DNA from: Paenibacillus prosopidis
GTDB taxonomy: Bacteria > Bacillota > Bacilli > Paenibacillales > Paenibacillaceae
Reading direction: 5' to 3'
Assembly: GCF_003337375.1 (NCBI RefSeq)
Contig: NZ_QPJD01000005.1
Location: forward strand, 310,001 to 374,000
Length of the DNA stretch: 64,000 nt
The translations under genes and the position numbers were made by a program. Under the pieces are notes generated by a model. That model was given only the letters and a program-made list of their open reading frames with translations, was not told where the DNA came from and did not search any database. This document shows positions 44,801 through 53,007 of the stretch, in pieces; the stretch's first letter is position 1, and each line of letters begins with the position of its first letter.

Positions 44801-45165
44801 TAGTATCGTAGAGAACCGGACTTGCTGCTGGAATCACTTACAGAAGTCTTGCTTTGGGCCGGATTATTTAAGCCCCAATACTTGCCGGACACTGGGTCAA
44901 CACCGAATACCTGCTCTGTTACAGACGACAGCAGACCAAACTTATCCGTTCCTTCTACCGTTGCAGGCGACGAATCGCCGGCATTCACAAAGTAAAGAAT
45001 GTAGTCATTATTTTTGAGTTCTTCATTCGTAAAAGGCAGATTTGGGTTCATTGAATTCACCCCTCCATCAGCAGCGTGAGCTAAAGGGATAGATAACGGT
45101 GCTGACAATGCCAGCAAACAACCAAGTGCTGCAGATACCCATTTCTTCGAAAGTGGAAATAACAA
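41854..45165 (-). CDS. Secreted multidomain family 43 glycoside hydrolase
   Basis: The 1103-residue product starts with a TTG (GGAGGAGGAG 5 nt upstream) and a signal peptide ending LSIPLAHA. Order: a malectin/CBM-like beta domain (about 40-205), a FIVAR helical segment (about 225-285), a GH43 five-bladed propeller (about 305-650), a Big_4-type Ig domain, a second malectin-like domain, and two atrophied bacterial Ig repeats at the C-terminus. GH43 blocks include AHGGGIMYDDKTSKYYWYGE, ARDMTLFKDDDGTAYLIYSS and EAPQVFKYQGKYYMVSS, close to the exo-beta-1,3-galactanase-like subgroup; that subgroup call is inference. It should attack extracellular plant polysaccharide. A cre site lies upstream. Confidence 0.9.
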   Translation of the reverse strand: MLFPLSKKWVSAALGCLLALSAPLSIPLAHAADGGVNSMNPNLPFTNEELKNNDYILYFVNAGDSSPATVEGTDKFGLLSSVTEQVFGVDPVSGKYWGLNNPAQSKTSVSDSSSKSGSLRYYSGTQVRDKALKYSFELPEGDYDVTFGYKNPWSGRSVNMFAEGTNLSGDYAIGSYSAETEVTFNKIHVSDGQLNVAIQGPATAALTNHNDPLINYLIIRQNVTIPLSDLEEKIAEALVYSADTTYTKYSINALKTVISAAQKVTQTLSESGADISAESNQKQIRSHIASLNEAIAALIVYKVNTSFNPGDVWTDTNGAPIQAHGGGIMYDDKTSKYYWYGEDKTDGYLPARGVHVYSSTDLYNWTDEGLALRAISSMESFETDPLFSEIYAGRDDKADILNDIGTNRIIERPKVIYNDTTGKYVMWMHTDGPTATSTANYAKAEAGYALSDSPTGPFVYGESFRMDRAPKDAAYNGQPNQPGMARDMTLFKDDDGTAYLIYSSEENLTMYISKLNGTYTDVVGWHRDGNVERDTEYKAVYGEDYVRVFPGAQREAPQVFKYQGKYYMVSSGATGWDPNAAKYTVADDIFGEWKALRYFAPNSSTTFGSQGTAIIPVDAEAGKFIYMGDRWKSSDLADSRYVWLPIEFGNDDEIVLNWYDEWELSELDRMGKITVNTELPSQTILGEEPQFPSTVNVTKSNGELINSPVVWNITSATFAKPGVVRVTGTLSELANKVISATVYVVPDTYSYFVHAGGAATSDYLTMTSYMQDVLLNPGIIDQAYDPANERTWGYVGTGTNSSGSAGDDMYSALRYLKSNSGDDLTYQFDLENGVYNVYTGLYDPWYQYTNGSRKADIVINGETKTSNYVFTAARDTLGYTNVKVTDGKLTVTVHRVTGAPEPQISWIMVSNAEKTAGQIANTVTNVDAPAQDETALTLPTVQDGFEIAIKSSDSEVIAADGTIAPPKAETTVTLVFTVTRTSDGSVADTREIQVIVPARTVTAADVAETITSIAEPKRKAMQLTLPAVPEGFTIAIKSSDSAVVTTEGVIDPPKLDTIVSFVLEVTRLSDGTTATASIAVTIPSQNNGNHTGIVNGNSNENSI

Positions 45166-45314
45166 TAGTACTCCTCCTCCAGCATGTTTTATAAATGCAC
45201 GAACTGAAACCACAACTAAGTCTAACTCTGCAACCACTTTTCTCGGTTATCTGTTCTCTCCATCCGGAGGCATTGCTTTTGTAACTTATCCGCCAACAGA
45301 TTAGACCGCTCCCA

Positions 45315-45330
45315 TTGTATGCGTTTTCAT
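45315..45330 (-). promoter_or_regulatory. CcpA-binding cre site upstream of the GH43 gene
   Basis: ATGAAAACGCATACAA on the minus strand fits the cre consensus WTGNNARCGNWWWCAW at every position. It overlaps a TACAAT -10-like hexamer about 150 bp upstream of the start, so carbon catabolite repression is expected. Confidence 0.7.
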
Positions 45331-45491
45331 TCCTGCTGATTAGAACGTTACTCCGAATGATAACGGAGTTCCAAAGCAACTTCAATTGAACAATATGGAT
45401 GGGTATGAACTGCTGTCATACCGCAGTATAACGGCTGTGTCGCAGTTGAAATGTTCATACAAGTTCGATTTGTTCACACCCATGTATTCAT

Positions 45492-46148
45492 TCATTCCCC
45501 GTTGTTTACAACAAAACCGAGCTTAACTGCGAACACGACTGCTTGCGCGGGTGAAATGATGCAGCCGCGAACATCCTCCAGCGTAACGCCCAACCCGTCG
45601 AATTGGCAATCGCTAAGATCGATGCCTCTCAGTTTCGTTTGTGACAGCTGCGCTTGATCCAAGTTCGTTTCTGTAAAGTAAAGGTTCGCTAAAGTCATAT
45701 TGGACATATCCGCTTTGGCCAGTGAGCATTTCTCGAACGATACACCTTTGAAATTGGAAAATCGTAATACAGCGTAGTCGGCATAGCATTGCCCGAACCG
45801 TACATTCCGCAGCGTAGAGCCCGTAATATCCATGCCAAGCAGCTTACAATTATGAAAAGCGACCCTGTGCAAAATCATTTCGCTCATCTCGATATTCGAC
45901 AAATCGCAATTTTCAAAACGAACATCGGTAAATTCGGCTTTCCGCAAGCTCGTTCCCCGGAACACCACATTATTAAATACGACTCTATCAAAGCAAGCCT
46001 TGTAAGCTGATTGATTAGTAATGCTGCAATCCTGCATAACGCAATCGCTTATGGCATGCTCATCCGGCCACTCAACCTCAGAAACGGCCAATGGCTTAAG
46101 TCCATCCGGAATTTTAGGAGCTTCTATTTTAACTTTTTTGGTAGACAT
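45492..46148 (-). CDS. Pentapeptide repeat protein
   Basis: The 218-residue protein is built of A(D/N)Lxx-type five-residue units from about 45 to 195, for example FRGTSLRKAEFTDVRFENCD and KGVSFEKCSLAKADMSNMTL. These form a right-handed quadrilateral beta-helix. Members include Qnr/MfpA gyrase protectors, but most have no known role, and this one lacks a clear Qnr-type loop pattern. No signal peptide or membrane segment is visible. It is divergent from the DUF3895 gene. Confidence 0.87.
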   Translation of the reverse strand: MSTKKVKIEAPKIPDGLKPLAVSEVEWPDEHAISDCVMQDCSITNQSAYKACFDRVVFNNVVFRGTSLRKAEFTDVRFENCDLSNIEMSEMILHRVAFHNCKLLGMDITGSTLRNVRFGQCYADYAVLRFSNFKGVSFEKCSLAKADMSNMTLANLYFTETNLDQAQLSQTKLRGIDLSDCQFDGLGVTLEDVRGCIISPAQAVVFAVKLGFVVNNGE

Positions 46149-46332
46149 CAACGTAACAACCGCCTTTTTAAAAGAAGTATTATACTAGCACTTACCTGCC
46201 GCTGCTCTCTGCTATATTATACACTTACAAATCGCGATTGGACGAGACCTTGGCCGCTAATGACTTCTTCCTCATCCCCATCTATAATGTTTAATTAACG
46301 GAAGCTCATACGAATTCGAATGGAGGTGCAAA

Positions 46333-47445
46333 ATGAAATACGAGTTGACGCTTGAGCAGCGAGATCGCATTATGGGGCAATTATCGGAGGAACAGCGTCA
46401 TTTCATTCATCATGTGCTCGTTAGAGGAAGAAGAACGATGTTCGCGCGTCAGCTTGCCCACAAGAAATGCCAGTTCATTCCGGAGGATGCGGAATTCGAG
46501 GATATTGAAACGTTTATCGAGGAATGGGACTATATCGGCTTCACCGACAGCGGCGAGGTATCGCCGCACACCAAATGCGAATGCGGCCGATCATTGCGCT
46601 ATCAGCATCAGGTGCTTCATCTGCCGAGCAACACGATGCGTTACTTCGGTATTGAACACTTGCACCTGCACACGGGCATCGATGCGAAGACGATATCAGC
46701 TATTATGAAAGGCTTTGACGTACTTGATGGTGAAATGAACGAGATACTTTGCAAATATCGGGATGGCTGGCAGCTCAGCCAGCATATGTTCCTGCCTTTT
46801 CCGGCTGGGCTGGATATACCTCAAGACATTCAAGCGCATCTGAATGCCGGGCTCCCGCTGCTCGACAGACAGCTCATTAGGCTTCGCGGCAAGCTTCGCG
46901 AGCTGGAGAACGCTAATAAACAGAAGCACCCTGCAGCCACTCGTTTGAATAACCAGGAGACGACTCCTTTGACTCCTGCTTATCAAGAACAAGGGGCGTT
47001 TGTATTCGATGAAATAGAAAACAGCCAGGGCTCATTCGTGTTCGGTGAAGCGGAAAACAATCAAGTCGCGTTTTTATTCGAAGAAACCGAAGGCGACCAA
47101 GGCACATTTGTATTCGAAGAAACCGTCAAAAAGCCATTTACACCCTTGTTCGGTACAGCTGACATGAGACCAAGCGGCGGACATGCTGCAAAAAGCTCCG
47201 ATCCGTTTCACCTGCCCCCTGCCGCCCAGCGTGTCGTTGATGACGCTTTACCATTCGGCCACATCAGCACGAGAGCGGTCTCGGAATTTCTAATCGAACA
47301 GAAGCTTGTCCGTAACGAACGAATGTCAACCGGTAAGCCTTCTATCTATATCGGTGTTGCCGCCTATTTGGACAAGCTCGTTTCAAACGGAAAGTGCGAG
47401 CTCGTAACCGGCAGCTCGGAGGATCGCGTGTATTCGGCACGGTAG
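46333..47445 (+). CDS. DUF3895 domain protein with a tandem 12-residue repeat linker
   Basis: The 370-residue protein has a conserved N-terminal region (LEQRDRIMGQLSEEQRHFIH, a CECGRSLRYQHQVLH segment with two Cys that may bind metal with other residues) and a C-terminal DUF3895-like part (RMSTGKPSIYIGVAAYLDKLV). Between them, at about residues 218-270, four near-copies of a 12-residue unit occur: QGAFVFDEIENS, QGSFVFGEAENN, QVAFLFEETEGD and QGTFVFEETVKK. The function is unknown. The ATG at 46333 follows a GGAGG site. Confidence 0.78.
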   Translation: MKYELTLEQRDRIMGQLSEEQRHFIHHVLVRGRRTMFARQLAHKKCQFIPEDAEFEDIETFIEEWDYIGFTDSGEVSPHTKCECGRSLRYQHQVLHLPSNTMRYFGIEHLHLHTGIDAKTISAIMKGFDVLDGEMNEILCKYRDGWQLSQHMFLPFPAGLDIPQDIQAHLNAGLPLLDRQLIRLRGKLRELENANKQKHPAATRLNNQETTPLTPAYQEQGAFVFDEIENSQGSFVFGEAENNQVAFLFEETEGDQGTFVFEETVKKPFTPLFGTADMRPSGGHAAKSSDPFHLPPAAQRVVDDALPFGHISTRAVSEFLIEQKLVRNERMSTGKPSIYIGVAAYLDKLVSNGKCELVTGSSEDRVYSAR

Positions 47446-47624
47446 CTGCCCTGCGTCAGCTACCGGGTTAAACTCCCGGAGTAAAGTGAATTATCGTTTT
47501 TACCGATTCTTGAAAATGAAGTGCTAAACTACCGCTTTTTTATTGATTCGTGATATCAGCCTATACACCAAATACCTACTCCGCATATGTTGGTCTTGAC
47601 AGACAACAAAAAGGAGAGATTTTT

Positions 47625-47798
47625 TTGGATGAGCGTTTAGCACAACTTCTTCAAAAGGTCAGTCTTTATGGAACATTAGCAAAGTATTACGAACATATTG
47701 ATCCGGAAAAACACATTTTTTTCTACAGAAAACATTTCATGTATGAAATGCAATTGGTTCAGCTTTATTGGTCATTACAGCGTCCAGGCGACTATTGA
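47625..47798 (+). CDS. Small hypothetical protein (57 residues)
   Basis: A TTG at 47625 with AAGGAGAG 6 nt upstream starts a 57-residue basic and aromatic protein (DERLAQLLQKVSLYGTLAKY then YEHIDPEKHIFFYRKH). I do not recognise the family. The ribosome binding site and complete frame support expression. The longer frame to 47550 has no start signal. Confidence 0.6.
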   Translation: MDERLAQLLQKVSLYGTLAKYYEHIDPEKHIFFYRKHFMYEMQLVQLYWSLQRPGDY

Positions 47799-47849
47799 GA
47801 ACCCTCACTTAGTGAACCCTTTTTTATTCCATTAATCAGCATGTTTATT

Positions 47850-47880
47850 GAACGGGCTGCCGATATTTTCGGCAGCCCGT
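47850..47880. terminator. Terminator-like hairpin
   Basis: ACGGGCTGCCG and CGGCAGCCCGT form a perfect 11-bp stem around a 7-nt AT loop. Neither side has a good U-run, so strand and strength are uncertain. Confidence 0.5.
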
Positions 47881-48078
47881 TGTCGTTCTCCCTCACTAAT
47901 CCAAAACTGAAACTGCCTCTCCACATCGATCGCATTAGTGTGAAATTTGATGGATTCAACATTTTATCTATATCCTAGAATATTTGATATTCCGTATAGG
48001 AAATATATAGGAAGTACACTTGCTGCCAACCAAGAAGCAAGAAATAGAACCTCAATCAAACGTCAGAAAGGAAACGAT

Positions 48079-49014
48079 ATGGATCAGCTATTTCCCTTAA
48101 TGCAACCCATTTTAATCGATCAACCACCATCTCAATCTGGGTGGATTCATCAGATTAAGTATGACGGCATTCGCATTCTTTCTATTGTTCATCCTGGCTC
48201 TATAGAGCTGTATACCAGGAATCAAAATAAACGAAACTTGCAGTATCCTGAAATTGAACAAATATCCAATCATGTAAAAGGTAAATCCTTTATTTTAGAC
48301 GGTGAAGTCGTTGTTCGTACAAATAAAGGAAAGCCACAGTTTTCACGTGTTGTTCGAAGGGACCGCAGTTCCAAAAAGGAAAAAGTAGCGCAATATATAA
48401 AGGAACTTCCGATAGAGTATCATGTGTTTGATATTCTGATGAAGGATGGAGAGGATCTCAGAAAACGCTCTTTAACGGAACGTTTAGCGATTCTTCATGA
48501 CATTGTAAAACCAACGAATTGGCTTCAACTTGTAGAAAGTCAGACCGATGGTCTTAAGCTGTATTCCAAAATGGCGGAAATGAAATGGGAAGGGATCGTT
48601 TCTAAAGACCTGAATTCACCTTATATAGCCGGAAAAGCACATAAACATTGGTATAAGACAAAAGTAAAACAGCAATTGTTATGTGTGGTGGGGGGAGTCC
48701 AATATAAGGATGGTTTTCCCAATTCATTACTCCTCGGGGTCTATATGGAGGATCAATTACTTTTTGTAGGAAAAATCTCTTCCGGTCTCACAGGCAAGGA
48801 CTTGCAATTGCTCCATTCTTTTGTTCCGCAGTTAGAACTGCCGGGAAGCCCGTTCATAAATCCTCCTGTTCAGCCCTTACCCATCAGATGGATCAAGCCG
48901 CAGTTAACCTTGCTTGCAGAATATTTGGAGTTGACGGACGAGGGGATATTGCGGCATCCCAAAATAATCGGCTTTACACAAAGTCCCCCTGAACAGGCGA
49001 GGTGGAATACATGA
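48079..49014 (+). CDS. ligD: ATP-dependent DNA ligase, LigD ligase-domain protein
   Basis: The 311-residue enzyme is a stand-alone version of the LigD ligase domain. The adenylated Lys is in IHQIKYDGIRI, with LDGEVVV and WEGIVSKDL as the following ligase motifs and HWYKTKVKQ as the last; an OB-fold follows. It should seal nicks during non-homologous end joining in stationary cells or spores. The ATG at 48079 follows AAAGGA by 6 nt; the ORF extends upstream to 47947 without a site. It overlaps the polymerase gene by 4 bp (ATGA). The N-terminal phosphoesterase domain of Pseudomonas and Mycobacterium LigD is absent, as in Bacillus. Confidence 0.88.
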   Translation: MDQLFPLMQPILIDQPPSQSGWIHQIKYDGIRILSIVHPGSIELYTRNQNKRNLQYPEIEQISNHVKGKSFILDGEVVVRTNKGKPQFSRVVRRDRSSKKEKVAQYIKELPIEYHVFDILMKDGEDLRKRSLTERLAILHDIVKPTNWLQLVESQTDGLKLYSKMAEMKWEGIVSKDLNSPYIAGKAHKHWYKTKVKQQLLCVVGGVQYKDGFPNSLLLGVYMEDQLLFVGKISSGLTGKDLQLLHSFVPQLELPGSPFINPPVQPLPIRWIKPQLTLLAEYLELTDEGILRHPKIIGFTQSPPEQARWNT

Positions 49015-49907
49015 TCAAAGAGTTTGAATTTGAAGTTGAAGGACATACACTTAGAATTACGAATCCGGAGAAACTGCTTTGGCCGGAAGCCGAGATAACA
49101 AAACTAGACTATATCAAATATCTGATTGAAATGGCACCTTACCTCCTCTCATATGCAAAAGACAGATTGTTAACCACCATCCGCTATCCAAATGGAATTC
49201 ACGGAAAATCGTTTTATCAAAAAAATCTGCCTGCTCATGCTCCTGCTTGGGTTGCTACGCATGTCTGGCGAGATACCAATTATATTTTAGCTAATGATAT
49301 ACCGACGTTAGTTTGGCTTGGAAATCAAGCATGTTTAGAACTTCATGTTTCGTTCAATCTTTACTATCAGCCGAAGCTTCCAACCGAATTAGTGTTTGAT
49401 TTAGATCCCACAGACGTTGATAACTTTAGCTTAGTATTAGAAGTAGCCTTACGAATCAAAGAAGTGCTCGATTCTTTAGGACTAGTCAGCCAGCCAAAAA
49501 CATCAGGTGCTTCAGGTTTGCAAATCTACATACCTCTAGAGGTACGCTATACCTATGAGCAAACACGTTCTTTAAATAAGTTTATTGCCCAATATACTGC
49601 GGATAAGTATCCGCAGCTGGTGACGGTGGAACGCCTCGTTAAAAATCGGGGGACAAAGCTCTATTTTGATTATATTCAACATGGGGAAGGAAGAACTTTG
49701 CCGGCCCCTTATTCCCCGCGTGCAAGAAAGGAAGGCTCTGTATCAACTCCTGTTACATGGGAGGAAGTTCGAATTGGTTTTTCTCCACGTGATTTTACAA
49801 TAAAAAACGTAAAACAGAGGGTAGATAAAATGGGGGATTTTTTTGTTTTAATGACGAAGCAAAAAGCAAAGCAATCCATCGATCAGCTGCTTCAATTTAT
49901 TAAATGA
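49011..49907 (+). CDS. LigD polymerase-domain protein (primase-polymerase) for end joining
   Basis: The 298-residue product is the PolDom of LigD as a separate gene. It has EFEVEGHTLRITNPEKLLWP at the start, the catalytic DLDP in LVFDLDPTDVDN, and KTSGASGLQIYIP with the conserved Ser-Gly. The enzyme adds nucleotides at broken ends. In Bacillus LigD the ligase and polymerase domains are fused in one protein, with the ligase first; here they are split with the same order and coupled by an ATGA overlap. A GAGGTGG site precedes the ATG by 5 nt. No ku gene is in the window. Confidence 0.87.
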   Translation: MIKEFEFEVEGHTLRITNPEKLLWPEAEITKLDYIKYLIEMAPYLLSYAKDRLLTTIRYPNGIHGKSFYQKNLPAHAPAWVATHVWRDTNYILANDIPTLVWLGNQACLELHVSFNLYYQPKLPTELVFDLDPTDVDNFSLVLEVALRIKEVLDSLGLVSQPKTSGASGLQIYIPLEVRYTYEQTRSLNKFIAQYTADKYPQLVTVERLVKNRGTKLYFDYIQHGEGRTLPAPYSPRARKEGSVSTPVTWEEVRIGFSPRDFTIKNVKQRVDKMGDFFVLMTKQKAKQSIDQLLQFIK

Positions 49908-49924
49908 ATGAGTTGCAAAAGGAA

Positions 49925-50206
49925 TTACGTACGAGACAGCGAGGGATTTGAAGCGGAAACTGACATTTTAGCCAGCAGCGACTGCTTCATGCAGAGTTGT
50001 TTCGTTCTTTGCTTTTGACAGGACTCGGGTTGATTAAAGAATTGTTCATCCTTCAATAATTCAATCAACGCTTGAGTTGCCGCTTGAGCAGCCAGTTGTT
50101 CATTTTCAAGCAAGTAATAAGCGACTTGATAACCGTAAACTTCATACTGCTTCAGTACATCTGCTTTTCTTTGCAGCTCTTGTCTCTTTGTCGTTGTCAT
50201 CTCCAT
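49925..50206 (-). CDS. Small protein resembling sigma-factor region 2
   Basis: This is a 93-residue, mostly helical cytosolic protein. The segment YEVYGYQVAYYLLENEQLAAQAATQALIEL resembles, in short, the YxxAYxLLxNExxAxxAxxxA pattern of ECF sigma region 2, but it lacks DNA-binding region 4. Similar short Bacillales proteins are of unknown function. I am not confident in any role. It is convergent with the LigD polymerase gene. Confidence 0.6.
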   Translation of the reverse strand: MEMTTTKRQELQRKADVLKQYEVYGYQVAYYLLENEQLAAQAATQALIELLKDEQFFNQPESCQKQRTKQLCMKQSLLAKMSVSASNPSLSRT

Positions 50207-50322
50207 CGTACATTTTCACCTCGACGGTCTGGGGGCTTCATTCGGATGAGATTAACTATATATGAGGATGTTAAATCCACATAGTACCAAGTTTCCGTAG
50301 TACCTGAGCGAATGAATCCACT

Positions 50323-51201
50323 TTAAAATAAATCCAACTGCTCGATAACGGGCGGCGGCGGCTCGATCGGGCTTCCTCCGTCCGGTCGAGTCAGGCTAAG
50401 CATCTCCATCAATTGCTTCGCATTGTCCGCCGCATCGCCGCCCGAGTTGTTGTTGAAGATGACGCAAATATGCTCACTCTCCTGCTGCAATTGCTGCAGC
50501 TTGTCCACCCATTCCCGCAGCTCCTCCTCGCTATATCGGTACAAGTACCGGACCTCGCGCCAATTCGAAGCGCCTCCTTGATTCCAACCTGCCGAATTGC
50601 GTCCATGGAAGCGGACGATCGTTACCCCCGGGTCCGTCGCCTTCAGTACAGTCGGTATAGAGCCAAGACCTGCTTGCGGTTCATCGCAAACGCTATGTAT
50701 CCACTGCTCTTGTTCCATGAACGCTACCGTCTTGTCCCGAAACTCGGCAGTAAACCAGCTTTGATGCCGAAACTCAAGCGCGCATGGAATTCCTTTCATT
50801 CTCTGCTTCGCCTCTCTCAGCAGTCGCACATTATCGCGCGTACAATCAAACCAAGGCGGATACTGGAACAGCGCCGCCTTCAATCTGCCCGACTCTATGA
50901 CAGGTTCGAGCATTTCACGAAAGGCTGCATACATCTGGTTCAACTCATTCGGCTGCACCACAGCACCCCGCTGATGCCCCGTCATCCCCTGGTAAGCCTT
51001 CACAACGAAGTGGAGCGAGCTTGGCGTCTCTTCGACCCATTTCAGGAATCGCTCCTTCGATTGAATGGCATAAAAAGTGCTGTCTACCTCAACAACCGGA
51101 AAATGGTTCGCGTACTGCCTCAGCTTACTGCCCGCTCTGACGCCTGAGGTGTACAACCGATCATGATCGCCCCAGCCTGCCAATCCAATATGTATCGGCA
51201 T
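50323..51201 (-). CDS. DUF72 domain-containing protein
   Basis: The 292-residue cytosolic protein begins MPIHIGLAGWGDHDRLY and contains VVEVDSTFYAIQSKERF, the signature of the DUF72/YunF family, a TIM-barrel fold of uncertain function that recalls endonuclease IV-like and sugar-isomerase folds. ALEFRHQSWF and VIFNNNSGGDAADNA are further conserved blocks. Molecular role is unknown. A run of three Pro-rich residues near the C-terminus (IEPPPPVIEQ) is typical. Confidence 0.88.
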   Translation of the reverse strand: MPIHIGLAGWGDHDRLYTSGVRAGSKLRQYANHFPVVEVDSTFYAIQSKERFLKWVEETPSSLHFVVKAYQGMTGHQRGAVVQPNELNQMYAAFREMLEPVIESGRLKAALFQYPPWFDCTRDNVRLLREAKQRMKGIPCALEFRHQSWFTAEFRDKTVAFMEQEQWIHSVCDEPQAGLGSIPTVLKATDPGVTIVRFHGRNSAGWNQGGASNWREVRYLYRYSEEELREWVDKLQQLQQESEHICVIFNNNSGGDAADNAKQLMEMLSLTRPDGGSPIEPPPPVIEQLDLF

Positions 51202-51234
51202 GTCACCCCTCCGTTCCTTTTTTCGGCTACGATT

Positions 51235-51699
51235 TTATAAGTAACGATATTCCGAGAAAGCCGCGGCTTGTCCCAGATACCTGTTGTCGTCATCAATAAG
51301 ATTCCAAACCGTCGCATTGATGATATAAAACCGCCGTCCCGTGCTCGATATTCGGATGCTGGTATAATTGTCGACAAATCCGTTAGCGGTTACGGCTTCA
51401 AAGAAGCGGTCCCGCTCCTCCTGTTTTACCTTCTCCGCTGTAAGCCTTGAAGGCGTCCTTATGAATTGCTCCCATTCCATCTCCCACAGATCGAGTCCGA
51501 TCTGATTGCCGTAATTTAATATGGGATCAGATTCGGTTCCATGCGATAAAATGACGATCGGCGATTGATAAAGCTGCTCCCTTACGGTTTGGCCAGAGTC
51601 AAGCGGGATCAGCTCCTTGCCTGTCCATCTTCGGTAGCTGTCCAGCAGCAGCTTGGCATGCTGCTCTGATGCTCCGATACCCGTTTGCGGTAATGGCAT
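51235..51699 (-). CDS. MEKHLA domain protein
   Basis: The 154-residue product shows the PAS-like MEKHLA pattern: ASEQHAKLLLDSYRRWTGKEL, ILSHGTESDPILNYGNQIGLDLWEM and the closing ATVWNLIDDDNRYLGQAAAF. These domains appear alone in bacteria and at the C-terminus of plant HD-ZIP III proteins; ligand and role are unknown. The ATG at 51699 was chosen over 51708, which sits too close to the GGGGGAG site. The DUF72 gene follows after about 33 bp, so they may be co-transcribed. Confidence 0.8.
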   Translation of the reverse strand: MPLPQTGIGASEQHAKLLLDSYRRWTGKELIPLDSGQTVREQLYQSPIVILSHGTESDPILNYGNQIGLDLWEMEWEQFIRTPSRLTAEKVKQEERDRFFEAVTANGFVDNYTSIRISSTGRRFYIINATVWNLIDDDNRYLGQAAAFSEYRYL

Positions 51700-51760
51700 A
51701 GCTGTCATTCTCCCCCTTTTGTTTAACTTCATTCTATATAGCATGATGAGAGGCGTTTGT

Positions 51761-52189
51761 CTACTTCTGCTTATCCAGCGCTCTAATCCGCAGCAATGCC
51801 GTTAATATAATCGAGAACGCGACAAGCGCCAGCATTGGAATAGTAATGAATCCAAACCAATTCAAATAATCTCCTTGACATGATACGGGACCGCATGCGG
51901 CAATCGCAGAGTCATGCGGAAGCTTTTGCAGCACTGTATGATAGAGTGAAAAGCTGCCTCCTATAACCACAAGCGGCAAAACGTACGAAACAATACCCGT
52001 ATCTTCTTTTGCGTATGCTATCCCGAGCAGCAGCGCTAACGGATACATAAAGATCCGCTGAAACCAACATAAGCTGCACGGGACAAAATGCATAACCTCA
52101 CTCAAATACAAGCTTCCCGCCGTCGCCAGTACGGCAGCCGCCCAAGCGGAAAACAGCCAAAACGAACGTTTCTTCTCCAATTGCTCCAA
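51761..52189 (-). CDS. bdbC: Disulfide oxidoreductase, DsbB/BdbC family
   Basis: The 142-residue membrane protein has four hydrophobic segments and both redox Cys pairs: CSLC (in FVPCSLCWFQR) and a second pair in CGPVSC. It re-oxidises a thiol-disulfide partner (BdbD) and passes electrons to quinone. The partner bdbD gene is not in the window. The gene for MEKHLA lies downstream on the same strand. Confidence 0.92.
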   Translation of the reverse strand: MEQLEKKRSFWLFSAWAAAVLATAGSLYLSEVMHFVPCSLCWFQRIFMYPLALLLGIAYAKEDTGIVSYVLPLVVIGGSFSLYHTVLQKLPHDSAIAACGPVSCQGDYLNWFGFITIPMLALVAFSIILTALLRIRALDKQK

Positions 52190-52348
52190 AATGGTCTCCT
52201 CACCTTCCGTCGCATTCTCGCGTATTATCTTTTATTTTCGCTTATAGGAATAGGGGTGGACATGACTCGAAAGAGCTATGTTGTATGGCTATCTGATGAC
52301 AGTAGGTGAAAATTGCTCCCTTTTCAAGGAATGTCCTCTCTAAAATAA

Positions 52349-52389
52349 AAAGAGACGAATCAAACTGAGGTTAGTTTGTACGTCTCTTT
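52349..52389 (-). terminator. Intrinsic terminator of tdk
   Basis: AAAGAGACG/CGTCTCTTT with an inner ACAAACT/AGTTTG pairing is followed by TTTATTTT on the minus strand. Confidence 0.82.
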
Positions 52390-52416
52390 CTATGGTTTCA
52401 TCTGATATTATTACCG

Positions 52417-53007
52417 CTATGCCTTGCGAAAGGCTTCATTGTAGCAGCGCCTGCATACCGGCTTATAATCCTCGTTGCCGCCTATTTGAATCTGCTCGCC
52501 GGCATTCATCGGCTGGCCGTCATTGAAACGAATGACCATCGTCGCCTTGCGGTCGCAGTACCAGCATATCGTTTTGATTTCTTCTATTTTATCGGCTTGC
52601 ACCAACAAATAATAGCTGCCTTCAAACAGCTGATTCTGAAAGTCATTTTTCAGACCGAAAGCCATGACCGGAATGTTCAGCTCGTCTACGACGCGGGTAA
52701 GCTCCAAAATATGATGCTTCTTCAAAAACTGCGCCTCGTCGACGAGCACGCAATATATTTTTGCTGACGCGGTCGAGGTTACGTATGATTTCACGCTTTC
52801 ATAGAGATCCGTTTCATCGGTTACAGGAATTGCAGCCCGTTCGAATCCGACACGTGAACCGACCCGATCGGCACTTTCTCTTGCGCCGACAGATGGCGAA
52901 AAAATTAGGACCGACTTGCCTTGTTCCTCGTAATTATGCGCGACTTTAATGATTTCGAACGATTTGCCGCTGTTCATCGTTCCGTACTTATAATAAAGCT
53001 GTGCCAA
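52417..53007 (-). CDS. tdk: Thymidine kinase
   Basis: The 196-residue enzyme phosphorylates thymidine to dTMP with ATP (salvage). It starts [16 protein letters not shown], where GTMNSGKS is the P-loop, has VLVDEAQFL (Walker B) and the lasso region with zinc Cys residues in CWYC and CRRC. A TTG at 53007 with GGAGGAG 6 nt upstream is the natural family start; the ATG at 53064 is out of family register. It is monocistronic and divergent from a thioredoxin gene. Confidence 0.94.
   Translation of the reverse strand: MAQLYYKYGTMNSGKSFEIIKVAHNYEEQGKSVLIFSPSVGARESADRVGSRVGFERAAIPVTDETDLYESVKSYVTSTASAKIYCVLVDEAQFLKKHHILELTRVVDELNIPVMAFGLKNDFQNQLFEGSYYLLVQADKIEEIKTICWYCDRKATMVIRFNDGQPMNAGEQIQIGGNEDYKPVCRRCYNEAFRKA

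Noticed and set aside
45390..45485. Inverted GGGTATGAAC / GTTCACACCC pair and related GTTCATAC copies
   Set aside because: Spacing and mismatches are irregular; could be operator half-sites of the GH43 gene but not supportable.
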